From assembly GCA_005938025.2 (NCBI GenBank), contig VCCI02000002.1, forward strand, positions 434,001-498,000: 64,000 nucleotides of DNA. The letters run 5' to 3'. The stretch's first letter is position 1; each line of letters starts with the position of its first letter. Below are positions 8,084 to 17,380 of the stretch, piece after piece. Both the position numbers and the translations under genes were made by a program. The notes beneath the pieces were generated by a model, which ran no database searches, was not told the DNA's origin, and saw nothing but the letters and a program-made list of their open reading frames with translations. Origin of the DNA: Inquilinus sp. KBS0705 (lineage in GTDB: Bacteria; Bacteroidota; Bacteroidia; Sphingobacteriales; Sphingobacteriaceae).

Positions 8084-8440
8084 ATGCATACAGCTATGGA
8101 AAATCATGATCATACCGCCCTCATCGAAAAATTGTTGGCCTGTGTGGCGGCCTGCCAAAATTGCGCCACCGCCTGTTTACACGAAGAAAATGTAAAGCCA
8201 ATGGTAAGGTGCATAAGCCTTGACAGGGATTGCGCAGATATTTGCGCCTTGACAACCACCCTGCTACAGCGCGAATCGGAGATTGCGCACCAGTTTTTAG
8301 TGCTTTGCGAAGAGATATGTATAATGTGCGCAAAAGAATGCAGCATGCACGAGCATCAGCATTGCCAGATATGTGCCCAGGCCTGCCGCGAATGCGCCGA
8401 AGCATGCCACAAGCACCACCAGCCGATATTGCAGGATTAA
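8084..8440 (+). CDS. Four-helix-bundle copper-storage-type Cys-rich protein
   Basis: This 118-residue protein contains 16 cysteines, many in CxxxC spacing along predicted helices (CVAACQNCATAC, CEEICIMCAKEC, CAQACRECAEAC). It also has His-rich ends (ENHDH, HEHQHC, HKHH). This is the pattern of the DUF326/Csp family, whose tubes of four helices bind many Cu(I) ions. There is no signal peptide, so it should be cytosolic like Csp3. A second ATG at 8096 (MENHDH) is an equally good start. No copper exporter or CueR-type regulator is adjacent. The gene is convergent with the molybdenum hydroxylase operon. Copper binding is inferred from family. Confidence 0.82.
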   Translation: MHTAMENHDHTALIEKLLACVAACQNCATACLHEENVKPMVRCISLDRDCADICALTTTLLQRESEIAHQFLVLCEEICIMCAKECSMHEHQHCQICAQACRECAEACHKHHQPILQD

Positions 8441-8455
8441 TAAATACCTGCTTTA

Positions 8456-8502
8456 TAATAAGCCGTATCAACACAGGCATTCTGCATTAATACGGCTTAT
8501 TA
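8456..8502. terminator. Long hairpin between convergent genes
   Basis: TAATAAGCCGTAT at 8456 pairs perfectly over 13 bases with ATACGGCTTATTA ending at 8502, around a 21-base loop. It sits between converging stop codons and can serve both directions, although the T-tracts are short. Confidence 0.6.
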
Positions 8503-8503
8503 A

Positions 8504-10657
8504 TTATATCAATTTATCGGGTGTTATAGGCAGATCGCGAACGCGTTTGCCAGTAGCGTTATATACCGCGTTGGCAACAGCCGCCGCCATACCTATCAAT
8601 GCTATTTCGCCCATGCCTTTTGCACCCATCGGGTTAATATAAGGGTCGGGTTTGTTTACAAAAAGAGCATCTATCTGTGGGATATCAGCATTAACCGGTA
8701 CATGGTAGTCGGCAAGGTTATTGTTGATGTAGCGGCCATAACGGTGGTCTATGACCCCTTCTTCCATTAGTGCCATGCCTATACCGCCTATTGCCCCGCC
8801 AACCACCTGGCTGCGCGCAGTTTTAGGGCTCATGATACGGCCCGAATCGGCAACGCATACTACCTTGTCTATTTTAACCACACCTGTTGCCGGGTGCACC
8901 AATACTTTGGTAAAATGCACCGACCATGATTGCATCGAATACTTTTCGTTATTTGGCCCGCCCTGCGATTTGGTTAATACCTCTACCGATGGCAGGTTTT
9001 TATCTTTTAATATTTTAACGTAGTCAAGCTTGTCGGTACCTCCATTGCCTGTTAATTGCTGAAACTTTTCTTTTAACACGTTACAGGCATCGTACACCGC
9101 CGAACCTACTGTTGACGTTACCGCCGAACCACCCTGCATAGGCGCATTAGGCAGCGACGAATCGCCCATCTCAAATTTTATTTTATCGGGGCTTAGGCCG
9201 GTCTGTTCGGCTGCTATCAGTACCATGGCGGTACCAGTGCCCGGGCCTATATCGCTTACGGCTGTTTGCAGGGTAAGTGTGCCGTCGGCTTTCATGATAG
9301 CCCTTACAGTGGCCGTATCGCGGTAGGCGCCAAACATGCCGCCACCCATGCCATAGCCTACCAGCCAGCCATTTTGCTTAAGGGTTCCGGGTTCGGCTTT
9401 ACGGTCTTCCCAGCCTATTTGTTTTGCACCCATTTCGTAGGCTTCATCCAAATACTTGCTGGAGTATTCTTTACCGTTATCCGGATCTTTTTTGGCGTAG
9501 TTTTTTAGGCGTAAGGCAATCGGGTCCATTTTTAGGGCGTACGATAACTCGTCCAAAGCCGATTCCAGCGCAAAGGCACCGGTAGCCTCTCCCGGCCCGC
9601 GCATCCACGTTGGAGTATTTACATCCAGCGAAACTATTTTATAACGTGTGGTTACATTGGGGCAAGCATACAATCCCTTGCTGGTGTTTATTGGTCCTTC
9701 CGCAAAATCTTCGAAGGACGAGGTTTGCCCCGCGGCCTCGTGGGTGATACCAACCAGCGAGCCATCGGCATTAGCGCCGATACCAATTTTTTGCCAGGTG
9801 TAAGGCCGGTAACCTACCGATGTAAACATATCGGGGCGACTTAACACCAGTTTAACGGGGCGTTTTACAACCTGCGCGCCTAATATGGCAGCAATTTCGT
9901 GCGGCCATACTTGCAGCGCGCTGCCAAAAGCTCCACCCACATATTGCGAGTTTACCTGCACATTGTTTACAGGTAGTTTAAAGGCTTTGGCAATATCTTC
10001 CTGCGTGGCTTTTACGCCTTGTGTTTTATCCCAAACGGTTAGTTTATCTGGTGCATCCCATTTGGCTATAATGGCATGCAGTTCCATAGGGTTATGTATC
10101 TCGTTGGGTAATACATATTCCTGTTCCAGCTTTACCGGTGCCGATTGCCATGCATCTGTAGTGCCGCGCGTAAAATCTTTACCGCCCCAGGGCGTGCTGC
10201 CTTTGCTGATATCAACTGGCGGCCTGGTATTGTGCTCCTCCTTATTGTATTGCGCCTTAACCAACGATGCCCCGTATAAGGCGCGTTCGTAGGTATCGGC
10301 CACTACCATGGCTACAGGGTGCCCGTTATATAATATTTTATTATCGTTAAAAACCAATAACGGCCCGGCCTTTATTTCGGGTTTGCCCGGGTTTTTAGCC
10401 TTTTGGTGCCCCGGCACTTTTGGTGTGTTTAAGTGCGTGATAACGGCCAGTACACCCGGCGCTTTTTCGGCGGCTTTGGTATCTATGCCGGTAATAGTGC
10501 CTTTAGTAATAGTGCTGCCCACCAGTACAGCATAGGCCATACCGGGCAGTTTATATTCGGCGGAATATTTTGCCGCGCCGGTTACTTTTGCTCGTCCGTC
10601 TATACGGCCCATACCATCCGAAGAGGATGGTACTGCTTTTGTAAGTTGTTTTTCCAT
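8504..10657 (-). CDS. Aldehyde/xanthine-dehydrogenase-type molybdenum subunit (PaoC-like)
   Basis: The 717-residue large subunit binds the molybdopterin cofactor and carries the active site for oxidation of aldehydes or N-heterocycles. It starts MEKQLTKAVPSSSDGMGRIDGRAKVTG, the usual opening of the family. Cofactor motifs include QYVGGAFGSALQ, TWMRGPGEATGAFALES and, near the C-terminus, KGMGEIALIG with the catalytic glutamate. It is short compared with eukaryotic xanthine dehydrogenase but normal for PaoC-type subunits. It is the last gene of a three-gene unit: the FAD subunit ends four bases before its start. No own signal peptide is present; export, if any, would be with the small subunit. 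The substrate is unknown. Confidence 0.92.
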   Translation of the reverse strand: MEKQLTKAVPSSSDGMGRIDGRAKVTGAAKYSAEYKLPGMAYAVLVGSTITKGTITGIDTKAAEKAPGVLAVITHLNTPKVPGHQKAKNPGKPEIKAGPLLVFNDNKILYNGHPVAMVVADTYERALYGASLVKAQYNKEEHNTRPPVDISKGSTPWGGKDFTRGTTDAWQSAPVKLEQEYVLPNEIHNPMELHAIIAKWDAPDKLTVWDKTQGVKATQEDIAKAFKLPVNNVQVNSQYVGGAFGSALQVWPHEIAAILGAQVVKRPVKLVLSRPDMFTSVGYRPYTWQKIGIGANADGSLVGITHEAAGQTSSFEDFAEGPINTSKGLYACPNVTTRYKIVSLDVNTPTWMRGPGEATGAFALESALDELSYALKMDPIALRLKNYAKKDPDNGKEYSSKYLDEAYEMGAKQIGWEDRKAEPGTLKQNGWLVGYGMGGGMFGAYRDTATVRAIMKADGTLTLQTAVSDIGPGTGTAMVLIAAEQTGLSPDKIKFEMGDSSLPNAPMQGGSAVTSTVGSAVYDACNVLKEKFQQLTGNGGTDKLDYVKILKDKNLPSVEVLTKSQGGPNNEKYSMQSWSVHFTKVLVHPATGVVKIDKVVCVADSGRIMSPKTARSQVVGGAIGGIGMALMEEGVIDHRYGRYINNNLADYHVPVNADIPQIDALFVNKPDPYINPMGAKGMGEIALIGMAAAVANAVYNATGKRVRDLPITPDKLI

Positions 10658-10661
10658 GGTA

Positions 10662-11651
10662 TTAAACTAAGCCTGACGCGTGTTTTAACGCCTCGGTGAT
10701 GGTAGCCGGGGCAAGTTTTAATTTAAATGCATTATACTCATGAGCAACCGCCCCCTGTAAGGCTATTTGTGCGGACTGCTTAAAGTTTTCTTCGGTTGGC
10801 GTTTTGCCTATTAGCGCCTTTTCGGCATCAAACAAGCGCCATGGCTTGTGCGCCACGCCACCCATTGCAAGGCGTGCGCCTTTTATTACTCCGCCCTGTA
10901 TATCTAAAGCAGCCGCTACCGATACCAGCGCAAAGGCGTATGATTGCCTGTCGCGCACTTTTAGGTAGTAACTATTTTTGGCGAAGTTATTGGCAGGAAT
11001 CTCTACTGCTATGATCATCTCGCCCGGTAAAAGGGTGTTATCCAGCTCAGGATGTTGTCCGGGCAAGCGGTGAAAATCAGTAAATGGTATGCGCCTTTCG
11101 CCTTTTGTACCCGCTACTACAGCAGTAGCATCTAAAGCGGCTAAAGCCACGCACATATCGCTTGGGTGTACGGCTATGCATTTATCGCTTGCACCAAAAA
11201 TGGCATGCATGCGGTTGTAACCTTCCATTGCGCCACAGCCTGTGCCCGGTTCGCGTTTGTTGCAGGGCAGGGCGGTATCGTAAAAGTAACTACAGCGGGT
11301 GCGCTGCATCATATTACCGCCAACAGTTGCCATATTGCGTAATTGTGGCGATGCCCCGGCCTTTAATGCCATTGATAACAAAGGGAAGAGATCTTTAACG
11401 CGTGCGTTTTCGGCAACAACGCTATTTAACGCCAAAGCCCCTACAGTCATCGTCATCACATTTCCTTGTGATTCGCTTATATCTTTTAAAGGCAGGTGGG
11501 TTATATCCACCAGTTTATCGGGCGCGGTTACACCACGTTTCATCAGGTCTACCAGGTTGGTGCCGCCCGCTATAATTTTGGTGCCGGGTTTGCTAATGGC
11601 GGCTATAGCGCCTTCGCGGGTATTGGCCCTTACGTATTGAAACTGTTTCAT
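10662..11651 (-). CDS. FAD-binding subunit of molybdenum hydroxylase (PaoB-like)
   Basis: The 329-residue medium subunit passes electrons from the iron-sulfur subunit to FAD. The FAD-binding loop is KIIAGGTNLVDLMKRG (about 25-40), and a second FAD contact is TVGGNMMQRTRC. The segment following it has extra cysteines (RCSYFYD, PCNKREPGTGCGAM), as in PaoB-type subunits that bind an additional 4Fe-4S cluster. The C-terminal CO-dehydrogenase flavoprotein domain follows. Its ATG overlaps the stop of the upstream 2Fe-2S gene (ATGA), so translation is coupled. A PaoB-type cluster argues for a PaoABC-like aldehyde oxidoreductase over a classical NAD-dependent xanthine dehydrogenase. Confidence 0.92.
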   Translation of the reverse strand: MKQFQYVRANTREGAIAAISKPGTKIIAGGTNLVDLMKRGVTAPDKLVDITHLPLKDISESQGNVMTMTVGALALNSVVAENARVKDLFPLLSMALKAGASPQLRNMATVGGNMMQRTRCSYFYDTALPCNKREPGTGCGAMEGYNRMHAIFGASDKCIAVHPSDMCVALAALDATAVVAGTKGERRIPFTDFHRLPGQHPELDNTLLPGEMIIAVEIPANNFAKNSYYLKVRDRQSYAFALVSVAAALDIQGGVIKGARLAMGGVAHKPWRLFDAEKALIGKTPTEENFKQSAQIALQGAVAHEYNAFKLKLAPATITEALKHASGLV

Positions 11652-12292
11652 GCAGATTGCCCTCCATTCTTTACTTCCAGTATAGCGTTAACAATATTTG
11701 GGTAAGCCCCACAGCGGCATATGTTACCGCTCATATATTCGCGTATCTCTGCTTCAGAATTGGCATGCCCCTCTTTTATACAAGCCACTGCCGACATGAT
11801 TTGCCCCGGGGTGCAATATCCGCATTGGAAGCCATCATGCTTAATAAATGCTTCCTGCATAGGGTGCAATTCGTCGCCTTTGGCAAGGCCCTCTATGGTG
11901 GTTACTTTTTTACCGTTGGCCATTACGCCAAGTGTTAGGCAACTGTTTACCCGTTGCCCGTCTACATGTACGGTACAGGCTCCGCATTGGCCATGATCGC
12001 AACCTTTTTTGGTGCCGGTAAGGTCAAGCTGCTCACGTAAAATATCCAGCAGGGTGGCCCGGGGCTCAACCGATAGGCTGTGAACCGTGCCATTCACTTC
12101 CAGTTTTACGGGCAGTTTTTCAAAAACGGCAGCAATGGCATCATCTACATGTTCTTCCGCGGCCTTAAGGGCGGTTGCAGGTGTTAGTGCCACAGCAGTT
12201 ATTAATGTAGACTGCTTTATAAAATTACGGCGCGATGGGTCGTTGGGGTCCTGGTCCTTTAGGGTACGCGGACATCTTATTTCGTTTTCCAT
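11648..12292 (-). CDS. Tat-exported 2Fe-2S subunit of molybdenum hydroxylase (PaoA-like)
   Basis: The 214-residue small subunit holds two 2Fe-2S clusters. The first, plant-ferredoxin-like, is at GCDHGQCGACTVHVDG with a later NSC. The second is at CGYCTPGQ and CRCGAYPN. An N-terminal twin-arginine motif (SRRNFIKQS, about residue 20) followed by a hydrophobic stretch (LITAVALTPATAL) marks it for Tat export. In PaoABC the small subunit carries the only Tat signal and takes the complex to the periplasm, and the same is likely here. It is the first gene of the operon. Cofactor-insertion (XdhC/PaoD-type) genes are not seen in the window. Confidence 0.93.
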   Translation of the reverse strand: MENEIRCPRTLKDQDPNDPSRRNFIKQSTLITAVALTPATALKAAEEHVDDAIAAVFEKLPVKLEVNGTVHSLSVEPRATLLDILREQLDLTGTKKGCDHGQCGACTVHVDGQRVNSCLTLGVMANGKKVTTIEGLAKGDELHPMQEAFIKHDGFQCGYCTPGQIMSAVACIKEGHANSEAEIREYMSGNICRCGAYPNIVNAILEVKNGGQSA

Positions 12293-12392
12293 ACAAGAAG
12301 GCTTATAAGGGTGAATTTACCTGATTAATAACAGAATAATCAAGCGAATGTGTTATTTATAATGATACTAAAAAGCACATCGCGCTAATTAT

Positions 12393-12400
12393 TACCTTTG
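12393..12400 (+). promoter_or_regulatory. -7 box abutting the rlmI start codon
   Basis: TACCTTTG matches TAnnTTTG exactly and is followed by CTGC and then the ATG at 12405. Transcription would start at or next to the A of the start codon, giving a leaderless message. Confidence 0.5.
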
Positions 12401-12404
12401 CTGC

Positions 12405-13592
12405 ATGATTGATGTTGTATTAAAGAAGGGAAAAGAGAAAGCGGTGCTGCACAGGCACCCCTGGGTATTTTCGGGCGCTATAGAAAATGTTAAAGGCAAA
12501 CCAGCCAATGGCGATGTAATACGCCTGCTGGATGCTAAAAAGGATTTTTTGGCCTACGGCTTTTACAACGACAAATCGCGGGTGGCGGTGCGCCTGCTGG
12601 AATGGGATGAAAATGTTGCCATTGACGATAACTGGTTTAGGGCAAAAGTGCGCATGGCTGTTGCCGGTCGTGACCATATCTTGGCCGATGGAAGTACCGA
12701 TACCTGCCGTTTGATTTTCAGTGAATCGGACTACCTGCCGGGCCTGATAGTTGATAAATATGCTGACCATCTGGCCGTGCAGGTATTAACATCGGGGATG
12801 CAAAATGCCATGCCGGTTATTATTGATGAACTGAATGCGCTGTTAAAACCTGCCAGTATTTTTGATAAAAGCGACGCGGCATCGCGCCTGCACGAAGGTT
12901 TGGAAACAAACAATACTTTATTAGCCGGTAGCCAGCCGCCGCCACTGGTGATGGTTAAAGAGAATGGTATTAGCTATGGCATTAACATCGCCGAAGGGCA
13001 AAAATCGGGCTTTTACTGCGATCAGCGCTATAACCGCCAACTACTGGCCGGCTATGCCAATGGTAAAAGCATGCTGGATTGCTTTTGCTATACCGGCGGC
13101 TTTACCCTTAATGCGTTAAAAAGCGGTGCGACGGCGGTAACCAGTGTAGATAGCTCGGCACTCGCGCTGGAAACACTTACCGAAAATATAAGACTTAATG
13201 AATTTGAAGGCGCAGCACATACGGCCATTAAATCGGACGTGAACGTACAGCTGCGTAAGTTTAGGGATGAGGGAGCTCTTTTTGATATTGTGGTGCTCGA
13301 TCCGCCAAAATACGCGCCATCGCGTTCGGCACTTGACCGTGCCTCACGTGCCTATAAGGATCTTAACCGCCTGGGCATGCAGCTGCTAAACAGCGGCGGG
13401 CTGCTGGCTACCTACTCCTGCTCGGGTGCTATGGATATGGAAACCTTTAAACAGGTATTGGCCTGGGCCGCACTGGATGCGGGCAAACAGGTGCAATTCA
13501 TCTACCAGTTTCATCAACCGGAAGACCATCCCGTTAGGGCATCATTCCCCGAAGGAGAATATTTAAAAGGCCTATTATGCAGGGTTTGGTAA
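12405..13592 (+). CDS. rlmI: 23S rRNA cytosine-C5 methyltransferase, RlmI type
   Basis: The 395-residue SAM-dependent enzyme has an N-terminal PUA domain (about 1-75, with HRHPWVFSGAI) and a Rossmann methyltransferase domain. The SAM-binding motif is CFCYTGGFTLNALKSGA and the catalytic motif is VVLDPPKYAPS, followed by a late cysteine (YSCSGAM). In E. coli, RlmI makes m5C1962 in 23S rRNA. The order and length match the class I RlmI family. The gene is monocistronic and convergent with pgl, leaving only 18 bases between stops. RlmK/L-like relatives share motifs but lack this PUA arrangement. Confidence 0.88.
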   Translation: MIDVVLKKGKEKAVLHRHPWVFSGAIENVKGKPANGDVIRLLDAKKDFLAYGFYNDKSRVAVRLLEWDENVAIDDNWFRAKVRMAVAGRDHILADGSTDTCRLIFSESDYLPGLIVDKYADHLAVQVLTSGMQNAMPVIIDELNALLKPASIFDKSDAASRLHEGLETNNTLLAGSQPPPLVMVKENGISYGINIAEGQKSGFYCDQRYNRQLLAGYANGKSMLDCFCYTGGFTLNALKSGATAVTSVDSSALALETLTENIRLNEFEGAAHTAIKSDVNVQLRKFRDEGALFDIVVLDPPKYAPSRSALDRASRAYKDLNRLGMQLLNSGGLLATYSCSGAMDMETFKQVLAWAALDAGKQVQFIYQFHQPEDHPVRASFPEGEYLKGLLCRVW

Positions 13593-13610
13593 TTAGTTTA
13601 TCACAATAAC

Positions 13611-14345
13611 TTAGCCCTGCTTGTTTGTTAAGGCAGCAGCCGCGGCTTCATCTAAAAACCAAAGCAGGTCGCCATTGCCGCTTGGTTTAATAAGCTGGGC
13701 GGGGTATTCCTTTATATTGGTTTTATCTTCTAAAATGTGTTTAACGGCCTCGGCTTTGCCTGCACCATAAACTAAAAACACTATATAGTGGGCGTTATTT
13801 ATTAACGGCGCGGTAAAGGTTATGCGGTTCATTTTTACCTCATCAATATATAGCGCCTGCACTGATGCCGTTTCGTCGGCCAGTACTGATGTATGCGGGA
13901 ATAATGACGCGGTGTGGGAGTTATCGCCCAGGCCAAGCAGCACCATATCAAAACAGGCATTATGCCCATCAAAAAAGTTGATGAGATTTAGCGTATAGTT
14001 TTTGGCAGCCTCTTCGGCTCCGAGGTTAGTTTGCACCGCAAATACATTGGCGGGGTTAATATTCAATGGGTCGAACAATGCTGTTTTAGCCATCAGGTAA
14101 TTGCTATCCTTGTGGGTTAATGGCACATCTCGTTCGTCTCCAAAAAAGAAAAACACCTTATCCCAATCTATTTTATTGGCATAGTTAGAGGCAAGCAGCT
14201 CGTACAATTTTTTTGGCGAGCTGCCGCCTGATAATGCGATAGAAAAACGACCATTCGCATCAATACTTTTTGCAGCTACAGCTGCAATATATTCTGCTAA
14301 GTTTTGCAGTACCTCGGTATCCGTTTTAAATATTTTAAGTTCCAT
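13611..14345 (-). CDS. pgl: 6-phosphogluconolactonase (DevB type)
   Basis: The 244-residue enzyme hydrolyses 6-phosphogluconolactone, the second step of the oxidative pentose phosphate pathway. The phosphate-binding motif is ALSGGSSPKKLYELL (about 38-52) and the family block FFGDERDVPLTHKDSNY follows. A second block is VLLGLGDNSHTASLFP. It is the last gene of the pentose-phosphate unit and begins five bases after zwf ends, a normal zwf-pgl pair. No terminator is evident before the converging rlmI. Confidence 0.93.
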   Translation of the reverse strand: MELKIFKTDTEVLQNLAEYIAAVAAKSIDANGRFSIALSGGSSPKKLYELLASNYANKIDWDKVFFFFGDERDVPLTHKDSNYLMAKTALFDPLNINPANVFAVQTNLGAEEAAKNYTLNLINFFDGHNACFDMVLLGLGDNSHTASLFPHTSVLADETASVQALYIDEVKMNRITFTAPLINNAHYIVFLVYGAGKAEAVKHILEDKTNIKEYPAQLIKPSGNGDLLWFLDEAAAAALTNKQG

Positions 14346-14350
14346 AGCTA

Positions 14351-15865
14351 TTACTTTTTACCGTTAACCGGCAGGGTGAACCAGTTAAACCCGTCGCGCG
14401 CTATTAATGCTTCGGCAGATTCGGGGCCCCACGAGTCGGCAGAATAATTAGGGAAGTTCAAACTCTTTTTATTTTGCCAGGTGTTTAGTATCGGCATCAC
14501 CAGATCCCAGGCTGCTTCTACCTGGTCGCCGCGCATAAACAGGGTTTGGTCGCCAAGCATAGTGTCTAATATTAGCGTTTCGTAGGCTTCGGGTGCCTGG
14601 TTGGCATAAGTGCCCTTATAATCAAATACCATATCTACTACGTTTAACACCATATCAATACCGGGGCGTTTGGCCTGCACCTGTAAACGAATGCTCATTT
14701 CGGGCTGTATGCTAATGATCAACCTGTTTTGCTGCCAGCTTTCGGCTGCTTCGGTAGGGAATATCAAATGCGGCACATCCTTAAACTGAATGGTAATAAC
14801 CGATGATGACTGGTGCATTCTTTTACCTGTGCGAACGTAAAACGGTACGCCCTGCCAGCGCCAGTTGTCAACAAAAAACTTAAACGCGGCAAAGGTTTCG
14901 GTGTTCGAATCCGGATCAACCTTTGGTTCTTCGCGGTAGCCGGGCACTTCTTTACCTTTCATCCAGCCGCTGCCGTACTGGCCCCTAACGGCCGAGTTGC
15001 GTACATCTTCGGGCGTAAACCTGCGCATAGCCTTTAATACATCCACCTTGCGGTCGCGCACCTCGTCGGCTATAAAGCTAACAGGGGGCTCCATTGCTAT
15101 GTGGCAAAGCAATTGCAGCAAGTGGTTTTGTATCATATCGCGCATAGCGCCAGATCCATCGTAATAATCGCCGCGCTCTTCAACGCCTAGTTGTTCGGTT
15201 ACCGATATCTGCACATGCTCTATATAATTACGGTTCCACAAAGGCTCCATAATAGAGTTGGCAAAGCGGAAAGCCATAATATTTTGCACGGTTTCTTTAC
15301 CCAGGTAATGGTCTATACGGTATATCTGGCATTCATCAAATATACCCGAAAGCAGGGTGTTAAGCTCTTTGGCTGTTTCCAGGTCGTGGCCAAAAGGTTT
15401 CTCGATAATTATCCTTACTTTATTTTTATCCTCGGCCAGTTTTGCCTTTGATATGTTGGAAGCAATAATTGGGAAGAAGTTTGGCGCTACTGCCAGGTAA
15501 AATAACACGTTTGCCTTTGTTTTCCACTCGGCGTTATGTTTATCAATACGTACACCAAATTCTTTATAAGTTTCAAAGTCGGTAGCATCCGATACCTGGT
15601 AGTAAATGCTTTTTTCAAACTCGGCCCACTTTTTCGGGTCGCTTTTACCGCTACGCGAAAATTGGTTAATATCGTTATGCAGGTTTTCCCTGAATTGCTC
15701 ATCGGTAAGCTTGGTACGACCAGTACCTATTATGGAAAATTGCTTTGGCAGCCATCCATCTAAAAATAAATTATAAAGGGCCGGTGCAATTTTGCGTGAA
15801 TTTAAATCGCCCGTTCCACCAAAAATGATGAATATGGTAGGTTCTGACTTAGTGGTTGTGCTCAT
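14351..15865 (-). CDS. zwf: Glucose-6-phosphate 1-dehydrogenase
   Basis: The 504-residue enzyme oxidises glucose-6-phosphate to the lactone, reducing NADP. The coenzyme fold begins IFIIFGGTGDLNSRKIAP. The substrate/active-site block is RIDHYLGKETVQNI, and EKPFGHD precedes it. The frame runs nine codons upstream of the chosen ATG at 15865 (MSTTTKSEP), but that extension is untypical and sits in a repeat-containing spacer. The gene lies directly upstream of pgl and downstream of gnd, so the three oxidative-branch enzymes are made together. Confidence 0.95.
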   Translation of the reverse strand: MSTTTKSEPTIFIIFGGTGDLNSRKIAPALYNLFLDGWLPKQFSIIGTGRTKLTDEQFRENLHNDINQFSRSGKSDPKKWAEFEKSIYYQVSDATDFETYKEFGVRIDKHNAEWKTKANVLFYLAVAPNFFPIIASNISKAKLAEDKNKVRIIIEKPFGHDLETAKELNTLLSGIFDECQIYRIDHYLGKETVQNIMAFRFANSIMEPLWNRNYIEHVQISVTEQLGVEERGDYYDGSGAMRDMIQNHLLQLLCHIAMEPPVSFIADEVRDRKVDVLKAMRRFTPEDVRNSAVRGQYGSGWMKGKEVPGYREEPKVDPDSNTETFAAFKFFVDNWRWQGVPFYVRTGKRMHQSSSVITIQFKDVPHLIFPTEAAESWQQNRLIISIQPEMSIRLQVQAKRPGIDMVLNVVDMVFDYKGTYANQAPEAYETLILDTMLGDQTLFMRGDQVEAAWDLVMPILNTWQNKKSLNFPNYSADSWGPESAEALIARDGFNWFTLPVNGKK

Positions 15866-15880
15866 GATAATATTTTTTTG

Positions 15881-15937
15881 AGAGAGAATCAAGACCGCAA
15901 TTTAATTTGATCGATTTCTGACTTGATTCTTATCTCC
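15881..15937. repeat. Intergenic palindrome (AGAATCAAGAC family) between gnd and zwf
   Basis: AGAATCAAGAC (15885-15895) is mirrored by GACTTGATTCT (15920-15930) with one mismatch, and GAGA/TCTC extends the arms. The sequence type resembles the palindrome between rpiA and tkt. It may form a stem in the operon mRNA. Confidence 0.5.
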
Positions 15938-15948
15938 TGGCTCTATTT

Positions 15949-17379
15949 TTAATCTTTAGTAGGTGCCCATTGTGTGTGGAAAGTACCTTCCTTGCCTATC
16001 AATTCGTAGGTATGCGCGCCAAAGTAATCGCGTTGTGCCTGTGTTAAGTTTGACGGCATACGCTCGCTGCGGAAAGCATCAAAATAACTTAATGATGAGG
16101 CATAAGCCGGTGCTGCAATACCTGCGGTAACGGCCGCGGCAACCACTTTGCGTATGCCGGGCAGTGTGCCTTCAACCAAAGCTGCTACATCGCTGTCTAA
16201 CAGTAAATGTTCAAGTGTTTTATCCTTGCCGTAAGCACCGTAAATGTTTTCTAAGAATTTTGAACGGATGATACATCCGCCGCGCCATATTTTGGCTATC
16301 TCATCCAGTTTCAGCTCATATTTATACTCCGCCGATGCTAATGATAACATGTGCATGCCTTGCGCGTAGCTAATTATCATGGTGAAATAAAAGGCCTGCT
16401 CCATAGCGGTTAACAACTCGGCAGCATTGCCCTCAATAGCCTCGTGGTCTGTAGTGCTGTAAATGCCCGCCGCCTTTGTACGCAGCGATTTGTATTTAGA
16501 AAGATCGCGCATTGCTACAGCGGTATCAACCGTAGGGATGGGTGCCTGCAGGTCCATAGCGCTTTGCGATGTCCATTTACCGGTACCCTTTGCGCGGGCC
16601 TCATCCTTAATATCGTCTAACAACAGATGGTCTGTCCCGGGTGCTTTATATTTAAATATGTCTTTGGTAATATCCAACAGAAATGATTGCAAACGGCCTT
16701 CGTTCCACTCAGCGAATACTTTGCCAATGGCATCGTTATCCATCTTAAGGCCTTTCTTCATTATTTCGTAGGTTTCGGCCAGTAATTGCATTATACCGTA
16801 CTCGATACCATTATGCACCATTTTTACAAAGTGACCAGATGCGCCCGGCCCAATGTAGGTTACACACGGAACGCCATCAACCTTAGCGGCAATAGCTTCA
16901 AATATGGGCTTCATCACGTTATAGGCGTCTTTATCGCCGCCCGGCATCATGCTTGGGCCTTTGCGCGCACCTTCTTCGCCACCAGATACACCCATGCCAA
17001 AAAAGTGCAGGCCTTTTGCCTCCAGCTCGTCTACACGGCGGTTTGTATCGGTAAAGTGCGAGTTACCGCCATCAATTAAAATATCGCCCTTATCAAGCAA
17101 GGGGGTAAGTTCTTCAATTACGGCATCAACAATTTTACCGGCAGGCACCAGCATCATAATGGCGCGCGGCGAGGTTAAGCTTTGTATAAATTCCTTTACA
17201 TCGCCAAAGCCTTTTGCCTTACGGTCGCCGGCTTCTTCGTTTAACGATGCTACCTTACCTGTATCTTTATCATGCCCTGCTACTGCAAAACCATGGTCGG
17301 CCATGTTTAGCAGCAAGCTGCGGCCCATAACGCCTAAGCCTATCATGCCAAAGGCATATTTATCTGTTGTTGAGCTCAT
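15949..17379 (-). CDS. gnd: 6-phosphogluconate dehydrogenase, decarboxylating
   Basis: The 476-residue enzyme makes ribulose-5-phosphate, CO2 and NADPH. It has the Rossmann start FGMIGLGVMGRSLLLNMADHG, shown here in part, with IDGGNSHFTDT and MGVSGGEEGARKGPS for substrate binding and the active-site segment HFVKMVHNGIEYG. Its length fits the long (E. coli-type) family. The start is one base after the stop of the HAD gene, so translation is probably coupled. Confidence 0.95.
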   Translation of the reverse strand: MSSTTDKYAFGMIGLGVMGRSLLLNMADHGFAVAGHDKDTGKVASLNEEAGDRKAKGFGDVKEFIQSLTSPRAIMMLVPAGKIVDAVIEELTPLLDKGDILIDGGNSHFTDTNRRVDELEAKGLHFFGMGVSGGEEGARKGPSMMPGGDKDAYNVMKPIFEAIAAKVDGVPCVTYIGPGASGHFVKMVHNGIEYGIMQLLAETYEIMKKGLKMDNDAIGKVFAEWNEGRLQSFLLDITKDIFKYKAPGTDHLLLDDIKDEARAKGTGKWTSQSAMDLQAPIPTVDTAVAMRDLSKYKSLRTKAAGIYSTTDHEAIEGNAAELLTAMEQAFYFTMIISYAQGMHMLSLASAEYKYELKLDEIAKIWRGGCIIRSKFLENIYGAYGKDKTLEHLLLDSDVAALVEGTLPGIRKVVAAAVTAGIAAPAYASSLSYFDAFRSERMPSNLTQAQRDYFGAHTYELIGKEGTFHTQWAPTKD

Positions 17380-17380
17380 G

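Noticed and set aside
8110..8490. Other open frames on both strands across the Cys-rich gene
   Set aside because: They are shadows with incoherent composition; only the frame from 8084 gives regular CxxxC spacing.
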